Shown: one piece after another, positions 1 to 13,259 of the stretch
Position numbering within the stretch: the stretch's first letter is position 1
Layout: every line of letters begins with the position of its first letter
Source: Tamarix chinensis
Taxonomy: Eukaryota > Streptophyta > Magnoliopsida > Caryophyllales > Tamaricaceae
Assembly (NCBI GenBank): GCA_030549775.1
Contig: CM060176.1
Span: 99,590,303 to 99,654,302, forward strand
DNA: 64,000 nucleotides
Direction of reading: 5' to 3'
Notes under the pieces: generated by a model
What the model saw: the letters and a program-made list of their open reading frames with translations, nothing else
The model's database searches: none
What the model was told of the DNA's origin: nothing
Made by a program: the position numbers and the translations under genes

Positions 1-1403
1 TTTATAGACGTAAGAAAAATTTCGACCTAAGCAGTTCTTTATTATAAATATTCGTAGCATAAATTTAAATTTTATTCATGCAATTCCTATATTTCTTTAA
101 ATTCAGGCAAAACCAAGTCATATACATCCAGATTTAAATTACTAAAATTTGCACTATTTTCTAGTTGCAGCTACTAACTACTTATACCCCCATTTATTAC
201 TTCAAGTTTAATCGCTAACAATTCTCCGTCATTGTTCCTATTGTCATGACAATCAACACAAGTCTATGTCAATCGCCGTCTCCTATTGGTATTTCAATGA
301 AGTCGCTGTCTCAAGAGTTACCACAGGATTTGAAGATATTAATTTGTGACAATGATATTGAACTTCAGTGCAACTAATGTTGAGCTCAAAAAACATTTAC
401 AAAATATTTTTGTATACAAGTATAATAAAATTATTCAACATCATTTTATTAATTATAATTATATTAGCTTAAAAGATAATCCCTTGCAATACATGGGTGA
501 GTAATTAGTCATAAATAAACACTCAATCCGTTAACAAGTTACCAGGGTTAAGACAACAATTTCTTTACAAGATGATTCAATGAGGACAGTTACAGCGAAT
601 ACGGCTTTCAGCCAACTATAAAATCAAATATCCTCGCACTCAATATTGATGTAGTTACACAGAGAATAAGATGCACTTGAACCGTATCTTCTGCTACATG
701 TTTAACTGATTGACTATCCTGCTTTGATCCTTCCGCAAACAAAAGCTAGAACATCTCTTGACCCCAGCCCACAACATGCTCGGGTTTTCTAAGTTCTAGA
801 TGTTTGATCGCCAAAGTGGGAAGGACCTTGTATCGCGAGAATAAATGCAACCCCGATGTGTTCAGCCCGCCCTATCAAGAAAAGTCAAAAATACACGTCA
901 TCTTCAACTTCATTATGAATCGGACCTACTACCATAAATCAACACCACCGGTTGCGCCCTCATATAAGCGAAAGAACTGCATTCACCAAATGCAAGCGAC
1001 CAATTTCTTCAGTTTTTTATCTGATCATGCAAAATACTTGAAATAAGCGTCGCACAGAAACGGCCACGCCCAAACGCATGTGTCGCATGATCCACAGAGA
1101 TGAACAAGTACCACGTTATAGCCACCAAGCTTGTCCTCTTTGCCGTAGCCAACTAAACGGCCTTAGTAATAATCCCACAAGATGTAGATCCTAACACAAA
1201 CACAAACACATTCTCAGTGTTCCATATTCTAAAGGAAGCCACTCCGTTGTCCCCTTTGTTGTTTCGGCCGACTAATGTAAATGGAACGCACAAAAGAATA
1301 AACACACTAAAAGAAGTCTATACACCGGGTTTAATACAAAAAGGTTGTTTGAAAAAAGATATCCAGACAAGGCTTACCACAAAATTTGGCTACGGATTGT
1401 ATT
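1..1403. other. 3' flank of the GTPase gene, no gene recognised
   Basis: AT-rich sequence downstream (in the sense of the minus-strand gene) of the GTPase stop codon at 1404-1406. The part next to the stop presumably holds its 3' UTR. Short open frames here (804-1046, 1217-1447 on the plus strand) have no recognisable domain and no coding character. I see no RNA gene or mobile element I can name. Confidence 0.5.
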
Positions 1404-4400
1404 TCATGACACCTGTTTGCAGTTTTCAGGAACCTCGTCAAGAATGAAAGGACCAAGTTTACCCGATCTGAACAGAGTGAGAAATTTCTTTGCCACCTTT
1501 GTACGAGCTTCTGTAGCCTTAGGTATCTTCAGTGCTACTTGTAGTGCTTCAAACTGCTTCTCAATCAGAGTTTCCAATTCATTCTCATCTTCCATATCTC
1601 CGTCAAATTCTAACAATGTGGTATACAGCACACGCTGCACTTCTGTCACAAGATCCTTCACGGGGGGAAAAATGGAAGAACATAACTCAAACCACAACCT
1701 GTTGCTGAAGTTTAAAAAATCTGACAAAATGTGACTGGGAAAAGAATGAAATCTTATGTATGCAGAAAGCAAACAACCAAATCATATCAACTCAGATAAG
1801 CAATAAAAACCTGGCGACACACCCACCCAAAAAAAAAAAAGCGGGGACTGTATCATGGTAGTTAATCTCTAGAGAGCTCCAGCACACATTTTAAGGTAGG
1901 CGAGAGGGTCATATGGATTCAACACTGGCATTACGCAGGGATGCAAAAGTATCAGTCAGCACAGGAACAATTCTCAGTTTCTCTTCACAAACTATGATAC
2001 AACCCTAAGAGTTTAGACCTTATCCCCACGTGAGATAGTGAAACAAAGATATACTTTTCCACCATGATAAATTCAGAATTTTGCTGACTATACATCAAAA
2101 TATTGGTTTTCCAGCTTAATAACTTCAAATTTTGGCTGACTATACCACAATATAGTGGTTTCCCAGCATGATAAACCCAATTTGGCTTGGCTGACTATAC
2201 CTCAATATAATACACATGAGACGTGTCTGGTGGAATCCTCCTTTTGGGCAGAAGATCTTTCAGATTGTATTCATGTTTTTCATCAGATCCATCAGGAAGT
2301 CCTTGCATCTTTCTGTCATCCAACCGTTTCCAGCGTAGTGGGGTGCCGCGACTATTCAAAATGGCTAGCAGAAACTGAGCTATACGCTCCTCACCTACTA
2401 CTGAATCTTTGATGGATCCTGTCACCAGTCAATTTTGAAACTGAGATTAGAGAACATGTATTCAACATGAGCATGGACAATTAAACATGTAAATATTCAG
2501 CTCATAAACTGGCACACCGTTATAAATCCTTATGCTTAAACCCATCAACAATGCAATATGAAAATGAAATGACTGCTGTAGATTCTGAAATGGTTTTGAA
2601 AGGTAGTACGCCCTAACATCAAGGAAAATCACACACAAAAAAAGAAGCAATCAGTGATGAATATACACAATGCTCGGTTTGCATTGCGATCATAATAAAG
2701 TAATGAACTTGTGAATCAGTGTCACAAATCACCAAAGCAATCAGCATCCATCTATGACAACAAAAATGAACTTAAAAATGGGTCAAAACTCAGAAGCTGG
2801 AAGTCTGAAGGAAAATACTGTCAAAAAAAGCAAATACATGGAAATGCCATGCAAAGATTCAAGAAACAATATAGCTTCAGATTCACTCTCATATGGTTTT
2901 GTGGGGTCAACAGGAACTAAATCAACTTGAAGAAGTTCAAAATAAAAAATGGTCCTGCTGACGTGTCAATTTGTTTAGGAACAACTGCTAAGAGTTTTTT
3001 TTAGGGGGCCGTGAGGGAGGACATTAAATCAAACTTCCAGAAAGTCACTATGACTTGACCATGACATAAGACTAGACCATACTTTATATCCAATTTTAAA
3101 AGAAAGAGAGTCAGCAAAAGGAACAACTTGATAAACTTGACTACTAGATTTAAGAGAACCCTCCATACTTAATCTGCATGCTCAGAAGGTCTTCATATTG
3201 TTAGCTTAATTAAAAATATTTCCCACAGATAATACACAGGGCCAAAAAAAATGGCCTTTGCTGAATACGTAACTCATTACAGAGAAGCAAAGTGGAGAAA
3301 GGAGTAGAATATAGTATTTAGCAGACAGAATAAGGCAAGAAACAAAATAGGAGAGACCTATTTCAAGCATGAATTGGCCAGCAAAAGGATTAAATCTACT
3401 TCCAAAATTTATGAGTGCACAGGAAGTCCTTCAAGGAAGATTTTCTTTTATTGCTAAAGCTCTCACCATGCACCAGGTACATTGAAATTATTACTAGTAA
3501 ATGAATTTGCCTCGAATTTAGTATTCATATGCCATTGATATCTGCAGAGCTAGTTACTACATAAACATTGTTCAGGTAGGAGTTTCAATCATCTAGCTTG
3601 CTAAGGAGTAACCCGAGTTACCCATGCTTACTGTAACTATTGGCAGCAAGTTGCAGCCTTATATGCCAATGGTAAAGAACATCCTATAAATAGGCATTGT
3701 ACTGAGCTTAGCTCATTTCCCTTCATCATTAGCGCTTTTTGGTTCTTCATATTTTTAAAATTTATGATGTTTTGTTTTACATGCACTATAAATTTACTAG
3801 TATAGGCTTGGTAAAAATTCGTGAATTAGGGTGTAAAACCCACTAAATAACAAGGAGAAAATTGGAGTTTATTTAAACAGCCATGCCTCCAGGTTTCCTT
3901 TTCTACATTAGCTTTAAAGCTTCAATCATTTGGTCAAATTTGGCTAAGTACCGACACATGACCCTTAAGACTTAGTTTCTTCAAAGTATATGGGTGATTA
4001 TAAACAATTGAACTATTTGTTCCTCTTCTGTAAGCTCCCTTCTTCAGGTTCTTCCTTCTTCTTTTTCTTATTTTCCTTCTATTCTCTTCCCCGATCCCTA
4101 TCTTCTTACAAGCCTACATCACTCAGCCAGCTAACCATATCTTCATAAAATTTCTTAATCAAAAATAGGATATGTACAGATTTGTACAAAACAATGAAAG
4201 GAGTTACCAAATCTTTCATGATAAGAGAGGCAGACCTGCTAGAGCTAACTTTAATCCTGTCTCTATGTCTGGTATACTTGGAACCAATACTCCTGGTGTG
4301 TCCTGAATATAAATGCTAGGCTGATGTGCAATCTGCCAATCAATGAGCCAAACTCAGCACACTGATCATGGATTGATATTTTCAAATATTATGATAAGAA

Positions 4401-6477
4401 TAAAGCAAATGTTCATGGGGACATAGCAAAAAGGAAAGAGGAAAATGCCAAGCCACACAAATCAATCCACCAACACAGGAGAAAAGGAAAGTAATGCAGA
4501 GAGTTTGACTAGATATTTAAAGACATACTATGAATACTACACATGTTGCATTAATAAAACCAGATGCTCCTTATGCAGCTATACCAAAGCCACCTTCAAT
4601 CAAGTAATGGCTAGAAGCATCTCGCCTCAAGCCCCATATTGCTGAAACTGATTTACACGCAACTCATTACATATTAAGATTATTAAAGTTCCACTGATGA
4701 CAGCTCCCACATTCCAACCATGGACATTATTCACTTTGCAGTCAGTTTTTAAGAAATTTATTCCCCTAACCAGGCTATGAACTCATATAGAGAGACAAAA
4801 GATACTTTAATGGGTCCAATTTAATCAATATAAAGATGGTAACAAACATGTAAGATCCATTGCCAAAATCATGTTTGCTAAATAAAGGGCAATAATACAA
4901 GTATATAGATGCCTTTTGACCTTGAACCCTGCAATGTCTTGGGTAACCCCAGGTAGTGGCCCCACCGTAGCTCGTTTCATCTTCTCCGTCCCTATGAAGA
5001 ATCTCCAAATGGTCAACTGACTGGTAAGCATCAAAAATCAACATCTCCAGAAACAGTAAAGAGAATATTAATCTCACCAGGAAACCGCAATGCTGAAACT
5101 TGCTGGATAGAATTAATTAAGACTGACTTGCCAACATTCGGCACACCAACTACCATAACAAGCAGTGTAGCTTCCCTGGAAATGACCTCTTTGAGTTTTA
5201 GCTCCACAAGATCGAGAAGCTGAAACGTGTAACTCAGAATTCAAGTATACAATATAAATGAATGGAAGAGAACAAAACAAGCTTAGAGAAACAGGACATT
5301 GATAGGTCACATTCCTTGATTGGCTTTAAATAAGCAAAGCACCTGCAACTCAAAACATGATAAGACTCTCTGTCCCAAAAAAATGGAGGATGTTTCTATA
5401 TTTAGTCAACCCAATAAATGGTTAAGGGTGATAATTAATTGCACATAAATAGTATTATATAAGTTGTCAAGAAACTATACATATGCAAAATATCTATTTT
5501 CCCATGTAATTCTTGAAAAAGAATGCACATCCACCCATTACCATGCCCCTACGTAAAATTTGGAAGCTAAAGAGTTTAAGTGTGATAATGTGATATTGCT
5601 TTTGCAATATATTGGCAAACAATTCATCAAGTGAACATTCTTTGGCAGATGAAAGGATCAAGCAGAGTACGCCCTGAAGAACAAATGTTTGTGCCTCAGT
5701 GTTAAGGCACAGAAATCAGGAGGAAACGTTTCAACTTTGCAAAAAAGTCGAAGAAGTATGACAGACTAGTCAATGAGTTGAAAGAACAGTAAAACAGTTA
5801 AGGCAACTTAATGTAAACATAAAACCTTAGAAAATAAGATAAACTTATTTTTAAAACATCATATCTGCCCCAATCACAAACACTTGCACAAGGAATCAAT
5901 TCCATCACAGCAACCTGTCTATAGATGAGAAAGGAACAAAGTATACTAACCTTCTTCACAGAACTCTTGCTATGAGCATTAATTGGAAGACAATCCAGAT
6001 TGCTTGATTCAAAATAACGAATCCATTTCTACAACAATTGCGCCAATTAAACTATGAATTTTCTGACATTAACTTTGCAACAAAATCACAAGTAAAAACC
6101 TGCACGCTTACATGCATAATGTTTTGATTGGCCAAGTCCTTCTTATTAAGTGCAATTATGCGTCTTTTCCCAGACAAGAGAGGCTGAAGGTCTTCATTTG
6201 CAGAAGATAGTGGTATCTGTTAATCATCAGCTACATGAGTTGAATAATAAAAAGGGGGGGGGGGGGAATTGCTTCAAAAAGAACAAAGGAAGGAGGGAGA
6301 GAGATGACAAACTCGAGAATCGCGAACTTCAATCACAAAGTCAGCGACCTTGAGGCGGTCACGGATGGCACGGATAGCAGCAGCCATGTGACCAGGATAC
6401 CAGTTGATGGGACCGCCACCACTGTTGAACCCCATATCTCTTAACCCTTTACTGAGCAGTTGCTTCATCCTTCCCAT
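1404..6477 (-). CDS. DAR/MTG1-type mitochondrial ribosome-assembly GTPase (DAR GTPase 2 / SIN2-like), 8 coding exons
   Basis: Coding exons in transcription order: 6477-6313, 6216-6112, 6028-5951, 5219-5078, 4991-4921, 4332-4236, 2418-2201, 1655-1404. All junctions are GT-AG and keep frame, giving 375 residues, the usual length for plant members. It is a circularly permuted TRAFAC GTPase: G4 (NKKDL, about residue 80) comes before G1 (GVPNVGKS, about 141-148), then the switch region with GPLPGVTQD, then G3 (DTPG, about 198). The N-terminal NWYPGHM motif is typical of the YlqF/MTG1 group. The family's DAR motif reads DSR at the exon 1/2 junction. Family knowledge: these proteins assist large-subunit assembly of the organellar ribosome; the closest plant relatives are mitochondrial, and SIN2 affects ovule integument growth. 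Mitochondrial location is inferred; I see no strong presequence. The start ATG at 6477 gives the family's usual short N-terminus. Introns 4-6 are long, the longest being 1.8 kb (2419-4235). Confidence 0.95.
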
Positions 6478-7074
6478 ATCTCACACACGCTCTTAGCTAT
6501 TACACCGAAATGAATACTGTGAACTGAAAAGCCTTCCTGAATAAAATGTCAGAACTCTAAAGCACAGAAATATCAGGAACTGTGTGTTTCAACCTTATGC
6601 ACAATTTCTGGTACTCAGCAGCTCCTGCTTTTTCTTTCTTATTTCTAATATTTCAAACATCTTTTTTATAATAAAAAAACATTGCTTCACTTTTGACTTT
6701 TCATGGCCATTTGTTCACTGCAGTTTCTAACTAGGTTTTTGATCCAGTGATAGTTAGAAGAAATTTCAAAAATAAAATATCAATTAGTAAAATACCAAAC
6801 ATAATCATTAACTATTATTGGCAAAAGTCCCATAATTCACTGCATTCTCATTGAATAAATAATAAAACAACCACAAATTTATTTTTCTTAATATGTCCTA
6901 AAAAGGATATATTATAATCCTAGTGTTGTTAAATATTTAAGCCTATTTAGATTTTAATATAGCGATAGAACTAGCCCCAATACCGTCAGGTAGCACACCA
7001 GAGTTTGGACTAAATGCATCACCTAAAGTAACAACTGCATCCTTAGACATGGAGCCAATCTTCTTTACATACAA

Positions 7075-7420
7075 TTAAATATCGGTTCCGATACGCAATA
7101 TCGGCCGATATTTATCGGATTTTGGGTCTCGGCCGATACGCGAAATTGGCGATACGCGATGGATTTAGAATTTCACGTATTTATCGGCGATATATCAGTT
7201 ATCGACCGATATTTGCCAATATTTTACCGATATTTAACGATATTTAACGATATTTACTGGTATTTGCTAATATTTATTGTGAAAAAAAAATAAAAAATCA
7301 CGCCGCGACAACCGCGACATATAAAATATCGTTCGCGACGCTCCGATACCGCGATACCGCGACCGCAACCGACCGCAACCGCAATCGCGACCGCGACCGC
7401 GATTTTATTGCTTGCTTCTT
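7075..7420. repeat. CGATA/TATCGG-rich degenerate repeat block
   Basis: About 350 bp packed with variants of TATCGGCCGATA and CGATATTT on the left, then CGCGACCGCGA-type repeats (7300-7405) on the right, after an A-rich stretch at about 7280. CpG content is far above the AT-rich surroundings. It lies in the inferred first (5' UTR) intron of the GTPase gene. No protein or clear terminal inverted repeats. It probably derives from a mobile element with a low-complexity interior, but I cannot assign a family. Confidence 0.6.
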
Positions 7421-8889
7421 TATCTATCACTCTTATGCAGAATTGCAGAAGTTGTTGATTTTCCTACAAACTAAGACAGTTATCAAATTAGACATTACAA
7501 CTCAGCATTTCAACAACTAAGCAAGCACATGTGATTATCACCTTAACTTTCTTGCCTGACCATTCCTGGTCAGCATCAATGGTATCCCCACTACAATTCC
7601 AACCTAAACCAGTTACAGACCTTTCAACTTCAACCAAACACCGTACCCTCTAAGCAAATGATCCCCCTCATTTTTTTAATTGTATCCTAGAGCAAGAAAC
7701 CAATAATTTGGTTGATTCACTAGCCATAAGATAGCAAAAATGTAGTTATACCACCATGAAGATAAGATATGCTGTCTGTTGTCTTACAGAAGAATGATCG
7801 ATGTGACCTATATACTCTGTATTTTCCCCTGTGCTCCACTACAGTGACAACAGCAGCAGATAAGTCCCTCTTGTCTCTCTTCACTCCATTCTACTGTTAC
7901 TAAAAACTACTTGACTAATATTAGTGGAGTGATTGGTTTGCTTAGATTTACTTTAGAGTTTCTAGGTTAGTCTTGGTACAATTGTCACATGCATGCGTCA
8001 CACATCCATTCTGTTGTTACTTGTTAGTCCTGGTCATCCTATTTATTCATTTATGCGCTTGGAGAATCATGGTTGTGTGACCAGAGTTCATTCTCCCAAT
8101 TGCTTATGAACCTTGAGTACTGTACAAGGGAGCATATTTGTTCCAGAAAAAAGATAGCATATATTTGTTGAATTTGGAAAACTTTTCTTTGCGTTGTTGC
8201 ATCAGTCTAATCAGTAAGATCATTAATTTATATCTATACTAATTAAATTTATGGATCTTATGTCACCATATCTTTGTTGTTGTTTTTTTAAAAGAAAAAT
8301 CAATGAACTTTTATTTGATAAGATTATTTGCTTAAATAAATGTTCGATCTTCTATACAATTTGCAACAAAAGAAAATAGTGATTGTTTTCTAAATAATTT
8401 TGGAATAGGGAAAAAAAAAAAGTATCATGTACAATTGATACTAGCTTTATTTAATATACCTACTCCATCCAAAGGAACATATCTTACAACTATAGTAGCA
8501 CAATTATTATTGTTTCATTCCAACTTCTTGACTCCTACTTCTAATGTGTAGCATTTTTAATTATCAAGTCAAAAAAAAGAAGAGAAAAAAAAACAATGCA
8601 TAGAAGAGGATATGCCCATGGATGTCTCGATCACAGGCTTCATATCAGAATGTTTTTGAAATAAAATGGTCAGAAAACTTAAGTTCATGCCTTAAAAAGT
8701 CTTGAAACATCACCTGTTTCATGTATGATAAAATTTTGATAGGAGATGAAATAGGAGGAAACATTTAAAAAAGCAAGAAGAGTACAGCAAGAGTTCCATA
8801 TAACAAAATCTACATCTTGCAAAATGAAAGAATAAAGAACTCCACATCTTAGATGAGCCTTTGTAGAAATATTTTGTCTAACTAATAAG

Positions 8890-9055
8890 ATGTTGGCCCA
8901 GTGGTTAAGATTGAGATTTTGATACAGTAGTTTTAGGTTTGAATCCTCCTTATTCGGTATTGTATTGGTTCATCCAACGATTGGACTCATGTACATATTG
9001 CATTAATCTTTGAATCTTCCTATGGATAAAAATATATCTTTTGTCAAATAAATTG
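8890..9055 (+). mobile_element. tRNA-derived SINE
   Basis: An A-box-like GGCCCAGTGGTTAAG (about 8895-8909) is followed about 28 bp later by the B box GGTTTGAATCC (8937-8947). This is the spacing of a tRNA-type RNA polymerase III promoter. A tRNA-unrelated body of about 100 bp follows, ending in an A/T-rich tail. Similar TTTTGTC-containing sequence lies before the head and at the tail (about 8872 and 9040), a possible diverged target duplication. It lacks tRNA folding outside the promoter boxes, so it is a SINE and not a tRNA gene. It sits in the inferred first intron of the GTPase gene. Confidence 0.6.
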
Positions 9056-10176
9056 GTTATTGCTGTGATGGCTCCAAGCAAGCCTGCAAAAATAGTTATT
9101 ATTGGTTAACCTTGTCATATATAAGACTCACCAATTTGATCAAACAAACTATTGGAAGGGTGACATTTTGATTTTTTAACCTACTTCATCAATTCCCATA
9201 AATGTATGAGTTGACCTACAAAGTACTACTTGATAATTTTAATAGAATAATACACATTACGTCATTAAAACTAATAGCTGTACAAGTTAGGTCACTCTAG
9301 TATTATTGTGTACACATTGAAATAATGTCATCTTTCAAGTGCCCTAATTTAAAATAAAAGTTTACAGTGACCTCACTTAGAATAAAACTTATATACATAG
9401 TTGGATCTAATTCTAATTTATAGTTAGCTAGTTTAAAATAATACTTCTATACATGGATGGCCCTAATTCTAATTTCATGTTACATAGGATTATTATTTAA
9501 ATGCTTCCTTAGACAAGTATGATTGCCCTTTTTCTGGAAAAACTCACATTCTCCATACAAACATCGCTCCATTTTGTCTGACGGCCACCAAATAATTCAC
9601 AGCCAACTGGAACTACAACTTTTGCTAAAAAACACAGCCACCCCTAAGAAGACAGATACCAGTTAATGGAATCTCATTACATCTACAACTTTACAAATAA
9701 TACATGAACGAAAAAACGAAGCCCCATCAAAAATGTGTAGACAATGTGTTCCCGATAACCTACTTGTTCTACTGTTATCAATACACACCTCGCTAAAACA
9801 ACAACAAGAAGAACTCAGAATACGTTCTACTTCCTCTACTCAACTTTTATCTGGTGTCAAGTTTTACCAAAAATCATTGAAGTTCCATAAATGAGATATC
9901 TCTAAGCCTCAGTTAAACTACAACGAGAATATTATTCTAAAAAACCTTTGACTTCTGAACTAAAATTTTTATCCCATTTCAGATTTTACCTCTTGAATTT
10001 CTCGAGTTCACCGTAAAAATCAATCAATATAAACTATACCACATTCGTGTGATTGTAAACCCAACCAAATTCATCAACCATGGTATTAAGTAGATTAATT
10101 GAGACATCATCCAATCTTCATGAACACAGAAGCATAAAAAATATGGATTATTGAAGCTCATGTCATAACTACTTAC

Positions 10177-10430
10177 CTTCAACGAGTATTCGAGGCTTTC
10201 AAGCGACGGTCACTGAGTGAAGGAGATTGGGGGAGGTGGGGTTGTCCGGGGTTAAGTTTGCCGACGGCACAGGAGATGGAAGCAGGACGCCGCAGCGAGA
10301 ACAGAAAGAATACAACTGAGAGAGTAGAAAATGAGAGATCAACGAACGATGAGTAGACGATGAAGCCAACGGACTCTCCTCCGCATCGTGTGACGCTGGT
10401 GCGACTCACAGAGGAGCGTACCGGTTTCGA
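10177..10430 (-). other. Probable non-coding first exon of the GTPase gene
   Basis: A GC- and pyrimidine-rich (sense strand) island in otherwise AT-rich DNA ends in a near-perfect donor (GAAG|GTAAGT, GT at 10176-10175). Its sense-strand composition, rich in TC, CTCTC and CCTCC, resembles plant 5' UTRs. The coding start at 6477 is preceded by plausible acceptors within 60 bp. I infer that transcription starts near 10.43 kb and that an intron of about 3.7 kb separates this exon from the coding part. The 76-codon open frame (10409-10179) matches nothing I know and reads through the donor. Confidence 0.55.
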
Positions 10431-10450
10431 ACCGGACCGGTTCGGATACC
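10415..10450. promoter_or_regulatory. Overlapping CCGGTT/AACCGG palindromes upstream of the inferred first exon
   Basis: CCGGTTTCGAACCGG is a near-perfect inverted repeat, followed at once by a second one (GAACCGGACCGGTTC). It sits at the edge of the inferred first exon of the GTPase gene. It could be a promoter element or the remnant of a GAACCGG-type simple repeat. No factor can be assigned from sequence alone. Confidence 0.3.
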
Positions 10451-10499
10451 CGGAGTCTTAAATTTTAACTATCAAAGACCGAACCGAACGTGAGTGTTC

Positions 10500-12545
10500 A
10501 GTTAATAGGGAAAAATTGTAAGTTAAAGAAGAAATGTTTATAGTCTGTTTTAATTAAGGAATAAAACAATTTGAATTTATAATAATAATAATAAATTTGG
10601 AATTTATTTCAATTATTAAAAAAATATAAAAATAAATTATGTTTGTATTAATATGGAATTTCACATATTATAAATATATAATACAATGATATTTATTAAT
10701 ACTTACTTAATATATCAATTAACTATAAATTAATTCAATATATAATTTATTTCCTATTCAATAATTTAAAATATATATTTTTTTATTTAATTAATTTATA
10801 TTTATTTATTAAAAATTAAAAACTAGAAAGTTGAAATATTAAAAAACTAAAAAAAAAAGAGATAGAAAACTTGAAAATTAAAAAATTAAAAATCAAAGTA
10901 AAACTTAAGAAATTTAAAAAATATTAATAAACCCATAAATAAAATGAAAATAAAGAAACTTGAAAATGAAAAATTTTAAAAATATAAATTTAAAATAGTA
11001 AAACCTTAAATTTTCTAAATTAAAACTAAAATTAAAAACTAAAAATGAATACTATAATTTAAAAAAATTGCCTAAACATGCTTTTAATTTTTATAAGTTT
11101 AAAATTTTAAAATTATAGAAATAAAAAAAATAAAATCATGGAAATTAAAATCTATAATTTTGAAACTTTCAAGACCTTGATATCAAAATATTCAATTTAT
11201 AAATATAAAAAATATAATTTAAATAAAAATCACCTACTACAAGCATAATTTAGTTATTTTTAATATCTAAGTTTTTTTAATTCATAATTTTTATTTTGAT
11301 TAAATTGTTTTTTAAAATAAAAATAATAATTTTAAGAAAACATAAAACTATTTTTTATAAAAATATTTAAAAAGTAATGAAATAATTGTATATTAAATGA
11401 ATTTGTGGTTAATTGGCATATTAGTTAATTATTAATGGATGTAATTGTATAATATGTTAAATAGCATATATACACCAAAATATTATTATTTTAATATATT
11501 TTTTAAATTAACATAAAATCCAAATGTTTCTTCTTTATTTTAAATTTAAAAAAAAATTAATTGAAAAAAAAATATTAAACATTTTTTTTAATTCACAATT
11601 TTCTTATCTATTAAAGGATACTAGCTCGACGAAAAAAAATCAAAATGTCCTGCTTTCGCAAATGAAAACCAAATATGTCTAAGTGACTAATGGACAAAGT
11701 GTATCCATCATCTAAAGACATGTTTGGGTTATAGTACTATTTTTAAAATTTTAAAATAAGCATCCATAGTCCACTAGTTAGGGTGTCATTTCCAATCATA
11801 AGGAATTTGTAAATATCAAACATAGTTCAAACCTAAGCAATGGCTTGAAATGCCCTACTAAATGTATATAAGCTTCATAAAACTTATATTTTTTCAAACT
11901 AATCATGGCAATGAGGATATTGTTAATGACAACGTTCTCTCTAATTAGGTATTTAAGCATGCAAATATTGTGAGAGACTTTTTGTGTCTTAAGGTTGCTT
12001 CTAAGATGTGTGCAAAATGTTAATGTTGCTTTTAAGAAGTTGTTTGTGTTTTATGCATTAAAGAGTAACTATTCTTCTCCCCAAAAGTCCTTAGTTTTGA
12101 CTTAAGGTGAGGTTATTCTTGGTTGACCTATACAACTGAAAAAATATGAGATATAATTCAAACATAATTTCATAATGTTGTACAAATTATACAAATTTAT
12201 TTGATTGTTGAGGGAATTAACTTGAATTGATATTAAGAAGAGAAGTTATGTGTTGTCCCTATTAGTAAAGCTTTTAATATTGTTTCTCAGTTGAAGCAAG
12301 GTGTAAAGAGGATTGAGGTTCTTACTATGATAGTTATGGATGTATTCTTGTTAGCTATGTCTACGTCTTCTATTGCATATGAGTTTATTGTTTTAATTCA
12401 TTTTGAAGGTTTTATTAACTCTTGGTAGAATGATAAAAGCATTAATTTGCACTCAATATTGGTTATGATCATCTCATGAGCTTCTTTGTGTAGAATAACA
12501 TTTTAAAGACCTTAAAAGTATTAAAAATAATTTTTATATTAGTTT
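10500..12545. other. Extremely AT-rich intergenic DNA, no gene
   Basis: From about 10.55 to 11.6 kb the sequence is almost purely A/T, with runs such as AAAATTAAAA. From 11.6 to 12.5 kb it is more ordinary intergenic sequence. No open frame of note, no recognised element. It separates the upstream side of the GTPase gene from the long LTR at 12551. Confidence 0.6.
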
Positions 12546-13259
12546 ATTATTGTAACATCCAAAAATTTCACTACTATTATAAATTTTTTTAAATGAAAGC
12601 AATTAAATTAAAACCTGTGAATTTCGATGATGTTACCGCCATACTTAGTACCAGACCAGTTCACTCTGACCGTTCTGATACCAAGTGCTAAGACTACAAG
12701 GAATTTAATAATAAATAGAAATCTAATCTAATCAAGACTTCAAATAAGGATTAAAAGACTATAAGATAGAATGCGTAAAGAGTTTACATATCCCAAAGTA
12801 TAAAATCAAAGTTCCTTAAAAGAAAATAATGTCTACACGATAAAATTTAATTATGGAAAAATCCAATACATGAAAGAAATAACAAAAGGGAATAAAATAA
12901 CATAGAGAGAGAATCCGGCCACGTCTCTCCCAGTCCACGCCTAGGTCTGACTCAGCACTCAGCCTCGCCTAATGCTTCATGGATATCGAAGGCATCAAGA
13001 TAAGCATCACTTACCTGCACCATGTCAGATGGGCCTCATACTCGTAGAAATGAGCAGCACCCATGAAAAGGGTGATCAGTACGCTACGTACTGAGTAAGG
13101 TAACCGTGCAATAAGGTCAATACAAAAGCATATAATCCAACATGATAACGTAATAACATACAAGCATTTAAGTAAATACATAAAGGCCCATTTATAGTCT
13201 GGATTCATTAATTAATTAATCTCTTATCGATACTCATTTCACACCATACTTTTTATCAA

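Noticed and set aside
804..1447. Two small plus-strand frames (80 and 76 codons)
   Set aside because: No domain, no codon bias, and they lie in the 3' flank of the GTPase gene.
8890..8960. Possible tRNA gene
   Set aside because: Only the A and B boxes match. No acceptor stem or cloverleaf pairing, so it is called a SINE.
10179..10409. 76-codon frame (minus) near the GTPase promoter
   Set aside because: It reads through a strong splice donor and has no homology I recognise. Better explained as a 5' leader exon.
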